From contig NC_084940.1 in NCBI RefSeq assembly GCF_958298935.1, forward strand, positions 24,547,146-24,611,145: a stretch of DNA of 64,000 nucleotides. The letters run 5' to 3'. The translations under genes were made by a program, and so were the position numbers. The notes under the pieces were generated by a model. That model was not told where the DNA came from and made no database searches. It worked only from the letters and a program-made list of their open reading frames with translations. Source of the stretch: Phragmites australis (taxonomy: Eukaryota; Streptophyta; Magnoliopsida; Poales; Poaceae). The number at the start of each line of letters is the position of its first letter. Position 1 is the first letter of the stretch. Below, piece by piece: positions 48,499 to 60,131 of the stretch.

Positions 48499-50930
48499 AA
48501 ATCAGTTACTCCTATTTGTATACGTACTTCAAAGATAAGCTTACGGTCGTTACCTCAGCAGCTGTTTCGCCTCCTGACCTCCACCGATTATCATCGCAAA
48601 CAATAACAATGGATCAGCTGCCTTTAGCTGATTGCCAGCTGGTACCTGAGAAATAACAGGTCAAGTGCCTATTTCCATAGGAAAAGTGCAGGAAACAAAA
48701 GCAGAGGAAAGTTTTGGAAGGATCAAAGGATTCGTCAATTCCCTTCCTGTGGAGCACTGTTGCAAGCCTGTCTGTGATTTCAAAGGAAAACAAAAATCCA
48801 CTCCCAGCTCTTGGTTTCTCTTCCTCCACGGAGTGCGCTGAGCTCTTGGTCTGTTGCCCCCGAAGCTCCCTCCACCCCCAATCGGAATCGGACAAACGCT
48901 AACCCCGTTGGCAGAACCATGATCGGGATTTGATTTGCTAGCCTTGGTGGGAACGAAGGAGAGCGAGAGGAGAGAGGGACAGAACAGAAGAGGACGACTG
49001 GGCACGGTCTCCAACTTCAGATAACAACCATGTGAAGAATCAATAAAGCAAAGCAATGAGTGGAGGAGAGCAGGGAAGCCGGGAAGGTATAAGAGGGAGG
49101 GCACCGAAATGACTTGTGGTGTTCTGTGTTGGGTGGGCCCACTTGTAAGTGGCTTAAAACTGAAAAAAGTTTGTGCTTAAATAGCTTAAGTAAATTGCCT
49201 ATTACTACTTCAGAACCAAGCTTATTGCCGGTGAAAATGGACGCATCTTCTTCGGCAATTTGCTTCCTTCAGTCAGTCCTTCAAGATTTTTGACAGGGGT
49301 CCCACATGCAGGTAAGGGAGTCGCCGGTGATAAAATACCACATATAGTCATATATGAATTGAATTAATACATCACTAAGTACTACTTCCCCTATAGCTTT
49401 CCTGTTGTTTTTCCTATTCCTCTATTCCAACATTAATAATTGTTGAAAAATCAGTGTCGATGACATCGGTTCCGAACCAACACTGAAGACCCTTTCCCAC
49501 GTAATAAGTGGTGCAGGCAAGTGATTTTAACATTTCCTCATTCGGTTTAAAAGTGTGTACTAATTTGATTTGTGTGTCCATGTAATCATGGGGCTTTCTT
49601 TTTTTGCATGTATGAGTATACTGACTTGCTTAAAAAAAAGTCTAAGTTTCTCTAGAAATTATCCTAATTTGTTACAAACATTTACTGATTGTTTTTTAAA
49701 TTTATCCTTATTTGCTTCACTTCTACGTGAAATAGTTTGAAATTTATACCGATATGCCTCGATATGTCCTCATTTTGCTTTTTAGGCATATCCCTACTCG
49801 TCCCATAAATTGTAGTTTTGTGAAATTGATCCTATAAATTATATTTTTTTAGTTAAGTGTAAATAGTTATATTTTTTAAATTTACTCAAAAAATTATGTT
49901 GGATGCTGACCTGTATCCACTCTATTTAAAGACTATGTATCCTAGGAAAAAAATCTTAGTTAACCCTACAAACAAAGAGACTATAAATTTTTAAAAATAA
50001 GAAGTCCATTTTACCCACTGAATTGTCGCCTTTGTCTAAAGTTCATTTTACCCACTGAACCATCCGGCATCGTGAGCACCGCTGCCCTGTCCTCCGCCGC
50101 GTCTTCCGGCGGCCGCGGCAGAGCTTAACTCCATGCCTTGGAACTTGACCGGCGTCGTGCTCTTAAGCCGCTGGTACAGAGCCGGTGCGTTGAGCCAGGA
50201 GAGGACCACCGCTTGCCTGGGGAGACACCTGTGACGGTGAAGGCCGGAGGAAGAGGAGGTGGAGAAGGCTGGTGGTCCGGCGAGGTAAGGAGATGGGCGG
50301 CGGCGGAGCAGGATTCAAACAATGCCAGATGCAGAGTTAAGTGACACGACCAAACAAAATCCAAGTGCTGTCTTGTTCATGAAGTAGAGATCGATCTCTT
50401 TGCTATCTCAGCTTGAGGCTATATCTTTATTTTTTTTTGCGCTTTAATTATAGTTAAACAAGATTGATTGGTTGAGTAACAAGATCAAGGTTCGAGCTTC
50501 AAAAAGTCATTGCTGCTACCAATGAAGCCATACCACATAACCATCCATCATAAGCTAGATCAATTAAGAGTTTCGGGACTATATCAGTGCATGATGCCAA
50601 ATGAAGCGATACTTGAAAAGTTATTGCTGCTACCATACCAATGTGTGAAAAACGCAGCGAAAAGATGTTGCAATTTGCCTTATCTTTTGCAGTCAGTACT
50701 GTATAACAGATTTTCCTTATCGCAACAAAAAAACTTACATCGATGCTGCCTCCTCTGCCCGGCCGGTCCGGTCGTGCGTTCGCCGGACGTGGGTGTCAGC
50801 TGGCGCCGCCCGCCGTCGCGTGGAGCGAGATGGAGTCAGCGGTCGGGTATGCGCAGCAGCTTTGCCTGGGAGGAATTTATGGTGCACCTACTACTGTACG
50901 TCGACGCTGCCAAGCTTGCGGGCTGCAGCT
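48499..50930. other. Upstream region of the DUF4220 gene and intergenic DNA
   Basis: 48500-49110 is probably its leader and promoter region. 49110-50060 is AT-rich with nothing recognised. 50060-50350 is GC-rich with overlapping frames on both strands and no known domain. Confidence 0.4.
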
Positions 50931-51100
50931 CCCAGGACACAAACTGGCCCTCTTGCATATATGCTTGCAGCTCCCCCAGTCCCCGTATATTCTTCGCTTG
51001 CAGCTCCCCCAGTCCCCATATATTCTTTGCTTGCAGCTCCCCTGGCCCAGTCCCAGCTCTCCCGGGACCAAAATATATATATGCTTGCAGCTCCCAGGAC
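50930..51100 (+). repeat. Minisatellite with a GCTTGCAGCTCCC core, period about 33 bp
   Basis: GCTTGCAGCTCCC recurs at 50963, 50996, 51029 and about 51080, with CCAGTCCCC and TATATTCTT spacers; a partial unit starts at about 50932. The three overlapping ORFs here are made of translated repeats. Confidence 0.8.
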
Positions 51101-51904
51101 ACAAATTGTGCACACACCGGTCCTCATATTCTTTGCTTGGAAGGTAGGTGATGCCTTCGTGGGAGTACGACTAGGGCTTAAATTTTGGTGGTCACAATTT
51201 ATATACACGCATGCAGTTGCTTTTTAGTGATAAAGTTTAGAGTGGCGAAAGGGGGAATCCTCCCCCAGCTGGCAACTACGGTGGGGAACAATAAGAAATC
51301 AGGAACTAGCTAGGTTGTTATCACTCTAGTCGTTCTTTACATATTGATGTTCAAAACTAGAAACTTTTGAGCTGCACGAATCATGAAACACACATTATAT
51401 TTGGATGGGAGGGAGCAATACTAAATTTGAGAAGGAAATACTGCAATGAGTTGACTTAGATTCGGTTGGCTTGGATGACCATGGCAGTACGAGGCATCAA
51501 CCAAAAAACAAAAACACTTTGCATGTAATCTGATTGTACAACTCTACTACAACCAGAGAGTTTTGAGGCATTTAATTCACAAGCTAGTCACCACGTAAAT
51601 AATTTGAGCTCAATAAAGAAGGAATCATGAGTCAATAAAGTTAACCAAGACGTGATTTAAATGTGGTTAAGGACTGCTGGTGCCAATATCGATGACACCC
51701 ACGGGCACCATTTCCTCCCTGGAGGCGATATTGTAACGTCTCTCTCGTCCTGGAGGCATCTCTGGGTGAAAATCTTGCCCTGGTTTCCGATCGGACGATG
51801 GCGGCGTTGATGTCACTACCTTCCTAAAGGCGTCGTCTCCAGAAGTCCTCATGCACTCTTTGGCGATGTTGGTTCTTCTGTTCAGGGTGTACTGCGTCAT
51901 CGGT
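51101..51904. other. Intergenic stretch, nothing recognised
   Basis: No known domain or terminal repeat seen. Confidence 0.4.
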
Positions 51905-52450
51905 GCCTTCGGTTTCTTTTGTAGGTTGGCCCCTACACCTCCGCTCGGCGCGACAGCGTCTCCAGTTCATTTGGCGTTTCCAATACCAGTTGTTTCCTGA
52001 TGCGCACTCCTCCGAAGCGATGCGCCCGCTAACTATATGGGGTTTGGTTCGGTGTGGGAGCAGGGCTCCGCCAATCAAGTTGCTGCTGGCGTGGAAGCAG
52101 AGCTCCGTCGGCTTGTTGCTCAGGATGCTGGTTTGGTGCGCGAGTTGAGTTAGGTTGGGCACGGCTGTATGTTGATTGCGTTGTGTGTTGTGGGTGTCTT
52201 TGAGTTATTTGGGGTCATTTTCGGCGGCTTCTTTTATGGGTTCACCCCTACATCCTCGCTTCTCGGCAACTCTTCATTCAGTTTGGCACTTCACGACAGA
52301 CTTTTGATCCAATGCGTGCCTCTTCGGAATGATGTGCTGTCGACTTATGTGACAGAGAGGTGCAGTGTGGGAGCAGGGCTCCATTAACCGAGTTGTAAGG
52401 GCGACAGTTGTTTGGTTTGGTTAGCGTCCGAGTTGAGTTGGGTTGGCCCT
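51905..52450 (+). repeat. Diverged tandem duplication, two units of about 310 bp
   Basis: Shared blocks: CTTCTTTTnnnGGTTnnCCCCTACA at about 51917 and 52230, and GTGTGGGAGCAGGGCTCC at about 52052 and 52366, plus GAGTTGAGTTnGGTTGG near 52143 and 52431. Units are otherwise much diverged. It may be the tail of a retroelement; not identified. Confidence 0.55.
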
Positions 52451-52796
52451 GTCTATTGTCGGGTTTGTGCTTTCGGTGTGAGCGTCTCCTGTGGAGTTGA
52501 TATCGTACTATCATCTCAGGGTTGTCTGTCGGTTTTCTTTAAAACCGCGCAGTTGTGAGATTTTCGGACCTAATTTTCCTTATAAACCGGACCAATTCTA
52601 CTCTTCTATGAAAACATCGGCAATGCTTTTGCGTCCTTTCGAAATGTGGTTAAAGAAAGAGCCCGTTGATGGACCAGTATTAATTAACTAAGACGCCAAA
52701 TTCTTTTTTGGAGTAGATGAGGTTGAGTCAAGAAAACTAGGAACTGAATGTGGGATGGATCTTTGCAAATGCTGCATTCGGGTGAGCACTCACACC

Positions 52797-52978
52797 CAGC
52801 CTTGGATTTTAGTAGTCATACTTTTTTTTTTAGTGAATGTGACATGGAGATAAAAATAAGAATACCCAGAAGTAGCTAGGCATTTTTGCACTACAAAGCA
52901 GAAAGGCACCCAAATTTGAGGCGACAGTAGCTTATCTGTCATAGTCTGAACTAAAATTTGGTGGTACTTCATTAATGC
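52797..52978 (+). repeat. Direct repeat, left copy (about 182 bp)
   Basis: From CAGCCTTGGATTTTAG to CTTCATTAATGC. Matches 54289-54468 with roughly a dozen differences (counted by eye). Confidence 0.9.
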
Positions 52979-54288
52979 TCACTAGTGTCGAACCCGACGG
53001 GGGAGGCATGTCGAGGGCTCCAACCGCTCCGGAGGCTCAGGCGTGTCCCCTACGTTAGAGGCTTGCTGGACTCTGTTTATGGCTAGAGCCTTTTTGCGAT
53101 CCAGTCTTCATCGCTGGGTATTGCACCGTTGGCGGTGGAGCCGTGGGCGGCATAGCGAGCCAAGGGGCGCTCGGTAAGGCCCGACCACCCACCTGGCAGC
53201 CCGCTGCTGGCTTGCGACCCTTGAGTCGCCTGTCGCCGGCTTTTTTCCCTTGTCGGGCGTCCCGTCTGCCTCTTGAGGTAATCTTCCCGGAAAGCTATGA
53301 GGGTTCGACAGCTGTCTGTATTGTGGCCACGTCTGGGTCCATGTAGGATGCACCCAGTACCCTTCCGGTGGTTCCGGAGCTTGTGGTCGATGCCAAGGAT
53401 GTCGGTGGGATCTGTGCCCCATGGGGCCAGTGGTCTCCCCGGAGCCTGCTTCCACGCGGGGAGCCCGTTGGGGCTGCCGGGCGACCAGGCTCTCAGAGGA
53501 CACTAGCTCAATGAAGGTGCCCTGGGTGTCATCACAGGAGGCGTCTAGGGGTCGGGCCCATGCATGAGTGCCCCTGGGTTCAAGCGCCCAGAATCATTGG
53601 AAGGCAGCCTGTCTGGCTGCGGCCTCGGCCGTAAACTCCTGGGGTGCGACGGGGTCCTCGCTGTGCCACTGTTGGAACGCCTCCGCGCCAACTTGGGCCT
53701 CCGTGCCACCCAAGCTGTTGGGTTGGCAATGGCCGGATGGTCGCCGTTCCGCCCAGCTACGGAGCTGGTGGGTGCACACAGTGTGCCCGGTCACGGCTTC
53801 CATGCATACGTTTGCATGGGTGCGGCGATGGAAACAGTTGCTTGGGCTAGCGCCTTGGTGGTCTTTGGTGGTGTCCTACCTCCACACTTACTTCTATGTT
53901 CAGGTCCCCACGGACAGCGCGCTGTTGGCGGAAGAGAAGATGTCTTCTACGAATAAAGTGTGGTGCGAGTTTCTTCTAGAGAGGAGACTCAAGCTTGGAT
54001 AAGAAGTGGAGAGGAGGGAGAACCAAAAATGTGTTGATAGTAAAAAAGATTGGGTCCCCTGGTTTGGTGGCCAAGGGTTTGTATTTATAGTCCATTTAGG
54101 GTGTAAATATATAGGTATACCTTTACAGAGATAGTGATACAAGCTATCACTACACCGCAGGGACCTAGGGCTGGCCGAATCGCACAGCCCTGACCTAGGT
54201 AGAATACTTTTACCCTGCTCAAAAGATATTATCTACTATAGCAAATACAGTAGTGCAAGTGACCTTAGGGATGCGGTACCCAGCCTGT
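52979..54288 (-). mobile_element. Ty3/gypsy-type fragment (LTR-like region and gag remnant), minus, between direct repeats
   Basis: On the minus strand a promoter-like region with GGACTATAAATAC (54092-54080) and a CT-rich leader is followed by Pro/Ala-rich coding-like sequence and a zinc-knuckle-like CILHGPRRGHNTDSCRTL near 53350, as at the end of gypsy gag proteins, then Lys/Arg/Gln-rich sequence. Several stops. No pol. It is flanked by the 180-bp repeats. Confidence 0.5.
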
Positions 54289-54468
54289 CAGCCTTGGATT
54301 TTAGTGGTCATACTTTTTTTTAGTGAACGTGACTTGGAGATAAAAATAAGAATAACCAGGAGTAGCTAGGCATTTTTGCACCGCAAAGCAGAAAGGCACC
54401 CAAATTTGAGGCGACAGTAGCTTATCTGTCATAGTCTGAACTAAAATTTGGCGGTACTTCATTAATGC
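54289..54468 (+). repeat. Direct repeat, right copy (about 180 bp)
   Basis: Matches 52797-52978. It runs straight into sequence before the first WAT1 exon, so it is probably the original intron or upstream sequence. Confidence 0.9.
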
Positions 54469-55898
54469 ATACCTTGTATCTGTTTTGATAGTAAAATTGC
54501 CTCACGCGGTGTAGAGACGCCCTGGCAGTGGGGTTGTACTTCTACGGGCTGCGGGCTACAAGCGCCGCGCTCTGCCATCTTCACGAACCTGATTCCCATT
54601 GCCACCTTCATCCTTGCCATAGTGCTCCGGTATGATCTCAGCATGAAACCACAAGTACATGATGTGATTGGCACATGCAACCGTTGACATATCTGCATCT
54701 GCGTGATGTGCTTCAGGACCGAGAAGCTGGCGCTGGGAAAGTGGACTGGCAAGATGAAGCTCCTTGGCGTTCTGCTGTGCATGGGCGGGATGATGGTGGT
54801 GAGCCTGTTGAAAGGCTGGCTGCTGCACCTGTGGCCTACCAACCTGCTCAGATACTCCCACACGCAGGCATCGGCGAGCCCCACCGGCGCTCACCACGGC
54901 ATGGTCGCGGGCACACTGCTGTTGTACGGTAGCTGCCTGAGCTACGCCCTGTATTTCATCGTGCAGGTACTGCCAATCCAGTCTTGCTTGGAAGTTTGAA
55001 ATATTGTGACTAGCTCAACGTTCAGTCTTGGATTCTCACTTGCTACTGCGAATTGATGGGGAAAAAATCAGGCAAGGGTTGTGAAGGTGTTCCCATCAAG
55101 GTATTGGATGACGATGCTGACCAGCCTGGTGGGATGCGTGCAATCCATTGTGGCGGGCGTCTGCTTCAGCCATGACATGGCAGAATATGGAGGCTCAAGT
55201 GGGACCTTCAGCTCCTCACGGTCGTCTACTCGGTAATTAGCTATTCTCACAAGGCTCATGTCAATTGCCAAATGCATGCATGCTGTGAACTTGATGAATT
55301 CACCCTAATCCTTGGTGTGCGTTCCATATGATGATCAGGGTGTGTTCAACACGGGTCTCGCTTTCGTGCTCCTCTCATGGGTGATTAGCCGGAGCGGACC
55401 GACGTACCCTCCGATGTTCAACTCGCTGTCGCTGATCATCACCATGGTCATAGACTCTGCACTGCTCGGCATCAACGTCTATAAATCTGGGGATGTGAGC
55501 GAGGGATCAGCATTTGATCAGTTTATTAGAGTAGTTGTAGTAGTCGAACTCTATACATATGTATTGCAATAAATACGACAACTTTTTTTTCAAACACAGG
55601 GAAACCTCATTTCCATTAAACCAGTTAACAGAATATAGCACAGTCATAGAGTTTAAGTTTCTAAGAGGGATCGAGAGAAGCCACCCATCAACAGATAGGA
55701 AGAATATCCAACTAGATATAACCAAACAGACTAGAACAGCATAAGCAAGTACTACAAGCACCTAGTCACAAAAGTTCAGGGTTAAACATGTCAAGCAGTG
55801 TAGAGCAACTTCAGCCGGAGGTGTCAGGATCATCTACTTCCAAGAGATCTTCAGGATCATCACCACTCAGGAGCATCAGGCGATTGCCAGGAGGAGGT

Positions 55899-57172
55899 CA
55901 CTACTACAAAAATTATTTTTAGAGGTGAGTGGTAACTCATTTTCACAGGCGTTTAGTACACCCACCTGCGATCGAAGGCCTGCAGAAATGAATGATTTTC
56001 ATAGGCGCAAAAGTGACCGTCTGTAGAAATCTATTATCACAGACGGTTCACTTAAGGAACCGCCTGTGAAAATAGGTTTCCACAGGCGGTTCCTTAAACG
56101 GACCGCCTGCGAAAATTGGTCCCACAATCGATATTTTTTGAACCGAAAAAAAGCAAAAAAAAAAATATTTTTGAACCGACCAGGAACCCCACGTGGTCGC
56201 GAAGTCACAAGTCACGCGTTTTTTCGCGCGAAATACATGCGCTACGCGGTTTTTGGCACTCAAACTCGAAACCTGTCGGGTCGCACGAACCTTCCCCACC
56301 ATCACACCAGAGAACGACTACTGAACATATGAGCATATGTAATTCTTTTGATATATGCAATCCGAAACTTTAAATGATTATTTAGGCATGTAAATGACTT
56401 CAAATGAAAACTTTTCAACTACAAAGTTGTAGATCTCGTCGAGGACTACAATTTTTATATAAACTTTATCCTCATCCGACTTCGTATGAAAAAATTATGA
56501 ATTTTTTAAAGTAAACTATCACTCATTTCTACAGACGATTCCTTAAACGGACCGCCTGCGATAATAGATCATTTCTACAAACGGTTCACATAAGGAACCG
56601 CATGTGGAAATGAGTGACAGCTTATCTTAAAAATTCATAATTTTTTCATACGAAGTCAGATGAGGATAAAGTTTATATGAAAATTGTAGCTCTCGACGAG
56701 ATCTACAACTTTATAGTTGAAAAGTTTTTTATTTGAAGTCATTTAGATACCTAAATAATCGTTTGAAACTTAAAATAATTATTTGGATATCTAAATGACT
56801 TCAAATAAAAAAAATGTCAACTACAAAGTTGTAGATCCATCGAGATCTACAATTTTCATATATATTGTTTCCTCATCCGACTTCATATATGAAAGTTATG
56901 AAGTTTTTAATGGATGATCATTTTCAGAGGCGGTTCACGTAAGGAACTACCGGTAGAAATGACCATTTTTACAGACGGTCCCTTATGTGAACCGTCTATG
57001 ATAATAATCTATTATCACAGGCGGTTCACATAAGAAGCCGCTTGTAAAAATATATTTCCACAGGCGGTCTATAATCGCAGAAGGTCCTCGTCAATTGTTC
57101 AGGTGGTTTTTCAAATAAACTGTCTGTAGAAAATTACCCTAAGTGTTTCGAGAAATAGTTTTTATAGTAGTG
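55899..57172. mobile_element. Non-autonomous CACTA element, 1274 bp, TSD GGT
   Basis: Starts CACTACTACAAAAATTATTTTT and ends AAATAGTTTTTATAGTAGTG with 3-bp TSD GGT (55896-55898, 57173-57175). Subterminal ACAGGCGGTTC / GAACCGCCTGTG words recur at both ends. No ORF of note. It sits inside the retroposed insertion, so it is the younger of the two. Confidence 0.92.
56370..56930. repeat. Three alternating inverted copies of a ~160-bp block inside the CACTA element
   Basis: Block copies at about 56370-56530 (+), 56606-56764 (-) and 56765-56930 (+), with shared AAATGACTTCAAAT, CAACTACAAAGTTGTAGATC, CCTCATCCGACTTC words. Adjacent copies can fold into long hairpins. Confidence 0.85.
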
Positions 57173-57456
57173 GGTGGAGATGATTGTTGCTGAGCCAGAA
57201 CTTGAGAAACGGTCTGATGCAGGCTTTGAGCACCACGGATCGGATCATCCCTGCTCATCTCCTTCAGCAAATACGACAACTGAGTAGATGTAAATGTTTA
57301 TGATGAATTTTGCAATGTATATATATCTGCATGTGCAGCGTGCTGGGGACAATAATATTAATCGTTGTGGGGCTGTACGCGTTCCTTTGGGGCAAAGGCA
57401 AGGAGCTGAAGCTCGATCGCTGCGGCGGCGGCGAAGCCAGAGTCGAGATCGCCTAG

Positions 57457-58184
57457 CTAGCTGGCGTGATCGATGGATTTTAGGCTACATCTACTGTAGT
57501 TGCAGGGCATGCAGGCTCGCTGGATGAGCAGACGAGTACGTAAGAAACAGGTTGTCAGCTGTTGTTGAACAGAACATAACATTTGTAGGCAGCTTATATA
57601 TGTACTGTGATTGCCCGATTTAAACGAGAGTGGAAATTAACAAGGCATGAAAAAAAATGGCTGTTGGGAAATGTGGTGGCTGGAACTCTGCCATTGAAAG
57701 CTAGCTAGGTTACATCAGGCGCAGATTATCTGTTGGGAATGTTTAGAGGCAATCTGTCTATCGGCAGTAGTTATCACGTGATGGCCCGCCCAGCAAAAAA
57801 AAATCGTTGTAGGCGACTCGAGCTCGCCATTGACGGGCGTTGAAGCCGTGCAGCGTGTGGATGGGGATGGGAGTGTTTCGGCGTGGGCACAATCGTGACG
57901 GAGGTGCGGACCAAGCAGTCGTGGATGATGGCCGGGGCGAGGGTCGGGTCGTTGTAGCTATACCCAGCTAAGCTAAAACTGTCACTGGCACTAACTAGCA
58001 CTGTATACACATTATGTGCATCAAAAATCTCTATATATCTAAATGGCGTCCCGTTCTCTCACATTTCATTGGTCCACGTCATTATAGCAGTTTGCTACTG
58101 TCAGTTTGCAATTGGACGGTCTTCGCTTTCTCCTCTAACCCGACTGTGACCCCGATCGCACTAGCCGACCCGACCACACCCTCC
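57457..58184. other. 3' flank of the WAT1 pseudogene; nothing recognised
   Basis: No known domain in either strand. Confidence 0.4.
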
Positions 58185-58520
58185 TCTGCCACATGCAAGC
58201 TCCCCATCAAGCAGCGCTCCCTGCGTCTGTCCTCCTCGCCCCATCCTCCTCCCCTACCTCCTCTGACCCCCTCTACGTTATCGCCAGCGGATTTGACTAG
58301 CAGCATCAACCGCCCTTCAAGTTCCAGCACATCTGGTCCGAGTCAGATGAGCTCCGCTTCTTGTAGGACCTCCTCGACTGCAGTGCATAGGGCCTTGTCT
58401 TCCTGCGTGACCTCAATGTCTTCTACGATCGCTTCTCTGAGTCTGTGCCCCAACCCTACACCCGCTCCCAGCTCTCTGAGAAGCTCATCCGATGGTGGGC
58501 GTTGCACCCCTCTGTTTCAT
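58185..58520 (+). pseudogene. Second GeBP-like (DUF573) remnant
   Basis: One frame reads KLPIKQRSL, then FKFQHIWSESDELRFL, a TAG, DLLDC, another TAG, and GLVFLRDLNVFYDRFSES followed by YTRSQLSEKLIRW. These are the consecutive motifs of the GeBP/storekeeper DNA-binding domain. The frame then diverges. Two internal stops in 100 codons show it is dead. Confidence 0.8.
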
Positions 58521-60131
58521 CTGTTTGCACTGACGTCGGTCGCCCTTCTCCTTGTCTGCCTTCCCCACTAGCGTTGCCGCTCTCCGCATCACCCATTGGC
58601 AGCGACCGCCTCCACCTACCCCCATCGGTGGTGATGACGGCCTATGGCCCACTGCTAGAGTGTTGCAGGCACAGGCTAGAATCGCCCTTTGGCACTCCAC
58701 TTTAGTGGAGATCAGGCATCAGCTCACTAGTGGAAGGCATCGGGTGGGGAGGATGAGTCTCTAGATGGTGCGGTGGTGAGTGGGAGGGTGCGATGGGATG
58801 GAGGGGAGAGCGCAGCGGCAAGTCGAGGCCGCTCGCACCGCGGTGTCCAGCATGTCACCTGCGGATTCCCCCTTACTGCTGCCCCACCTTCCACTCTGTC
58901 GTCGACGCCTCTCCCGTAGCCACCGAGCCACGGCTCCTGTGCTTCATGGTTCCGCCGGCTATTGCCACCAGTATTGTGTGGGCCTGGCAGCCGCCTCCCA
59001 TGTGATCCCACCGACAGCTCACACTTGAAGGATTCCTCGGCTGTGCCAGTCGGTGCTGACCCATGCGTCTTGTCTCCTGTGCTCCGTGGCTCCACTGTAC
59101 CTAGCATGCCTCCGTCTCCTCCCGACTCGCCACGCATGGCGCACCCTCTGTCTCCCCTGGCAAGTCGACGCCTCCTTTGCTTGCATCCCTGGAACTTAAC
59201 GACCCACCATCATAACATGATGGATGATGCCGTGTGGTTGCCCAGCGAGGCCATAGTCTTGCTTAAACAGGCAGCACCGGGCTCTCCATTGCGATTGATC
59301 ACATGTTCTTCCCACATCACGAGCAGGCCTACTCCTCTCCCAGGTCAGATTTCTTCCTCCACTCTTATTGGTTTGTACAACAATCTGAGTACAGCGCATC
59401 ATATATTTGTTAAATTAGCTTGCACATATGTCCAGTTTTTTACCTGCTGACCATGTGTTTGTTACATGGCTTCACAGAGGTAGACAATTTATTTTCCACT
59501 GATTAGATCGTTTTGTTTGTTGTGCCTGTAATTCATATTCGCTACTTCTTGCCGATGCAATAGGATCACACCGAATTTTGGCGACATGGTATTGGTAACC
59601 AAGTCCATGAAGATAATCAAGGTGCTGCACAAGGTGGAGGACGAGAACAACTGACTCCTTCGCGAGCTGAAAGTTAATCCTTGCAGTTGCAGGTAAATAA
59701 ATGCTTGGAGAACTGGAATTGGAGCTCAAAATTATTCCAACTGGTAAGGTTCATATTTGGAAAACATAATTTGGGTGCATACGCAATGCTATGGAGCCCT
59801 TACAAATTAAATGGGCTTTTCACTTTCTTTGAAAATTTTGAGTTAGTACCCTCATTGCAGTACCAGCAGCATTTACACTGATTACAACCAAAAATTCATT
59901 ATTTCATTATTTTGTGCACAAGAGCTTTAATCACTATTTTACGAGCTTATAGATAAAGCATCTTTTTTTAGACACACCAGAAATAAAACCATCAATTGAA
60001 AAAAAATTCTACACAGCTCAAGTAGTCTCAATTGCATTGTTAATCACTTCCTACTCAATAACTCGATGTTGTGTTAACAGTTGAGGGAAAATTGACATAA
60101 TTGAACCATTGATCGTCTTATAATCACATTC
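58521..60131. other. Stretch without a recognised gene
   Basis: 58530-59200 is GC-rich with several overlapping ORFs without domains. A possible exon near 59568-59640 (ITPNFGDMVLVTKSMKIIK) is not identified. Confidence 0.35.

Larger units (their letters stand above)
55584..57268 (-). mobile_element. Retroposed insertion (LINE tail or processed copy), minus, 13-bp TSD, in the last WAT1 intron
   Basis: It is flanked by AAATACGACAACT at 55571-55583 and 57269-57281, a perfect 13-bp TSD. The left end is a T run, i.e. a poly(A) tail on the minus strand, preceded by TTCCCTGTGTTTG. Without the nested CACTA element it is about 410 bp. The minus strand codes for the end of a protein (SRDDPIRGAQSLHQTV ... 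EDLLEVDDPDTSG and stop). I do not recognise the protein. A 5'-truncated LINE is most likely; a processed pseudogene is possible. Confidence 0.85.
54506..57456 (+). pseudogene. WAT1-related (nodulin MtN21/EamA) transporter gene, 5' exons missing
   Basis: Exons: about 54515-54629 (GLYFYGLRATSA, then in another frame NLIPIATFILAIVLR), 54717-54966 (EKLALGKWTGKMKLLGVLLC, LLHLWPTNLLRYSH, SYALYFIVQ), 55072-55232 (ARVVKVFPSRYWMTMLTSLV), 55339-about 55495 (FNTGLAFVLLSWVISRSGPT, PPMFNSLSLIITMVIDSALL) and 57339-57456 (VLGTIILIVVGLYAFLWGKG, ending in TAG). Splice sites at 54630, 54716, 54967, 55071, 55233 and 57338 fit GT-AG. These are the second-half EamA membrane segments of WAT1-type vacuolar/plasma-membrane solute carriers. 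Faults: frameshift in the first exon, TA insertion near 55190, no usable GT donor in the right frame after 55495, and no N-terminal exons in view. Confidence 0.88.

Noticed and set aside
50510..51227. ORFs of 134-213 codons
   Set aside because: Their second half is minisatellite; the rest has no recognisable domain or promoter.
58014..58571. 185-codon Ser/Pro-rich ORF
   Set aside because: It overlaps the GeBP-like motifs in another frame, which explain the sequence better.
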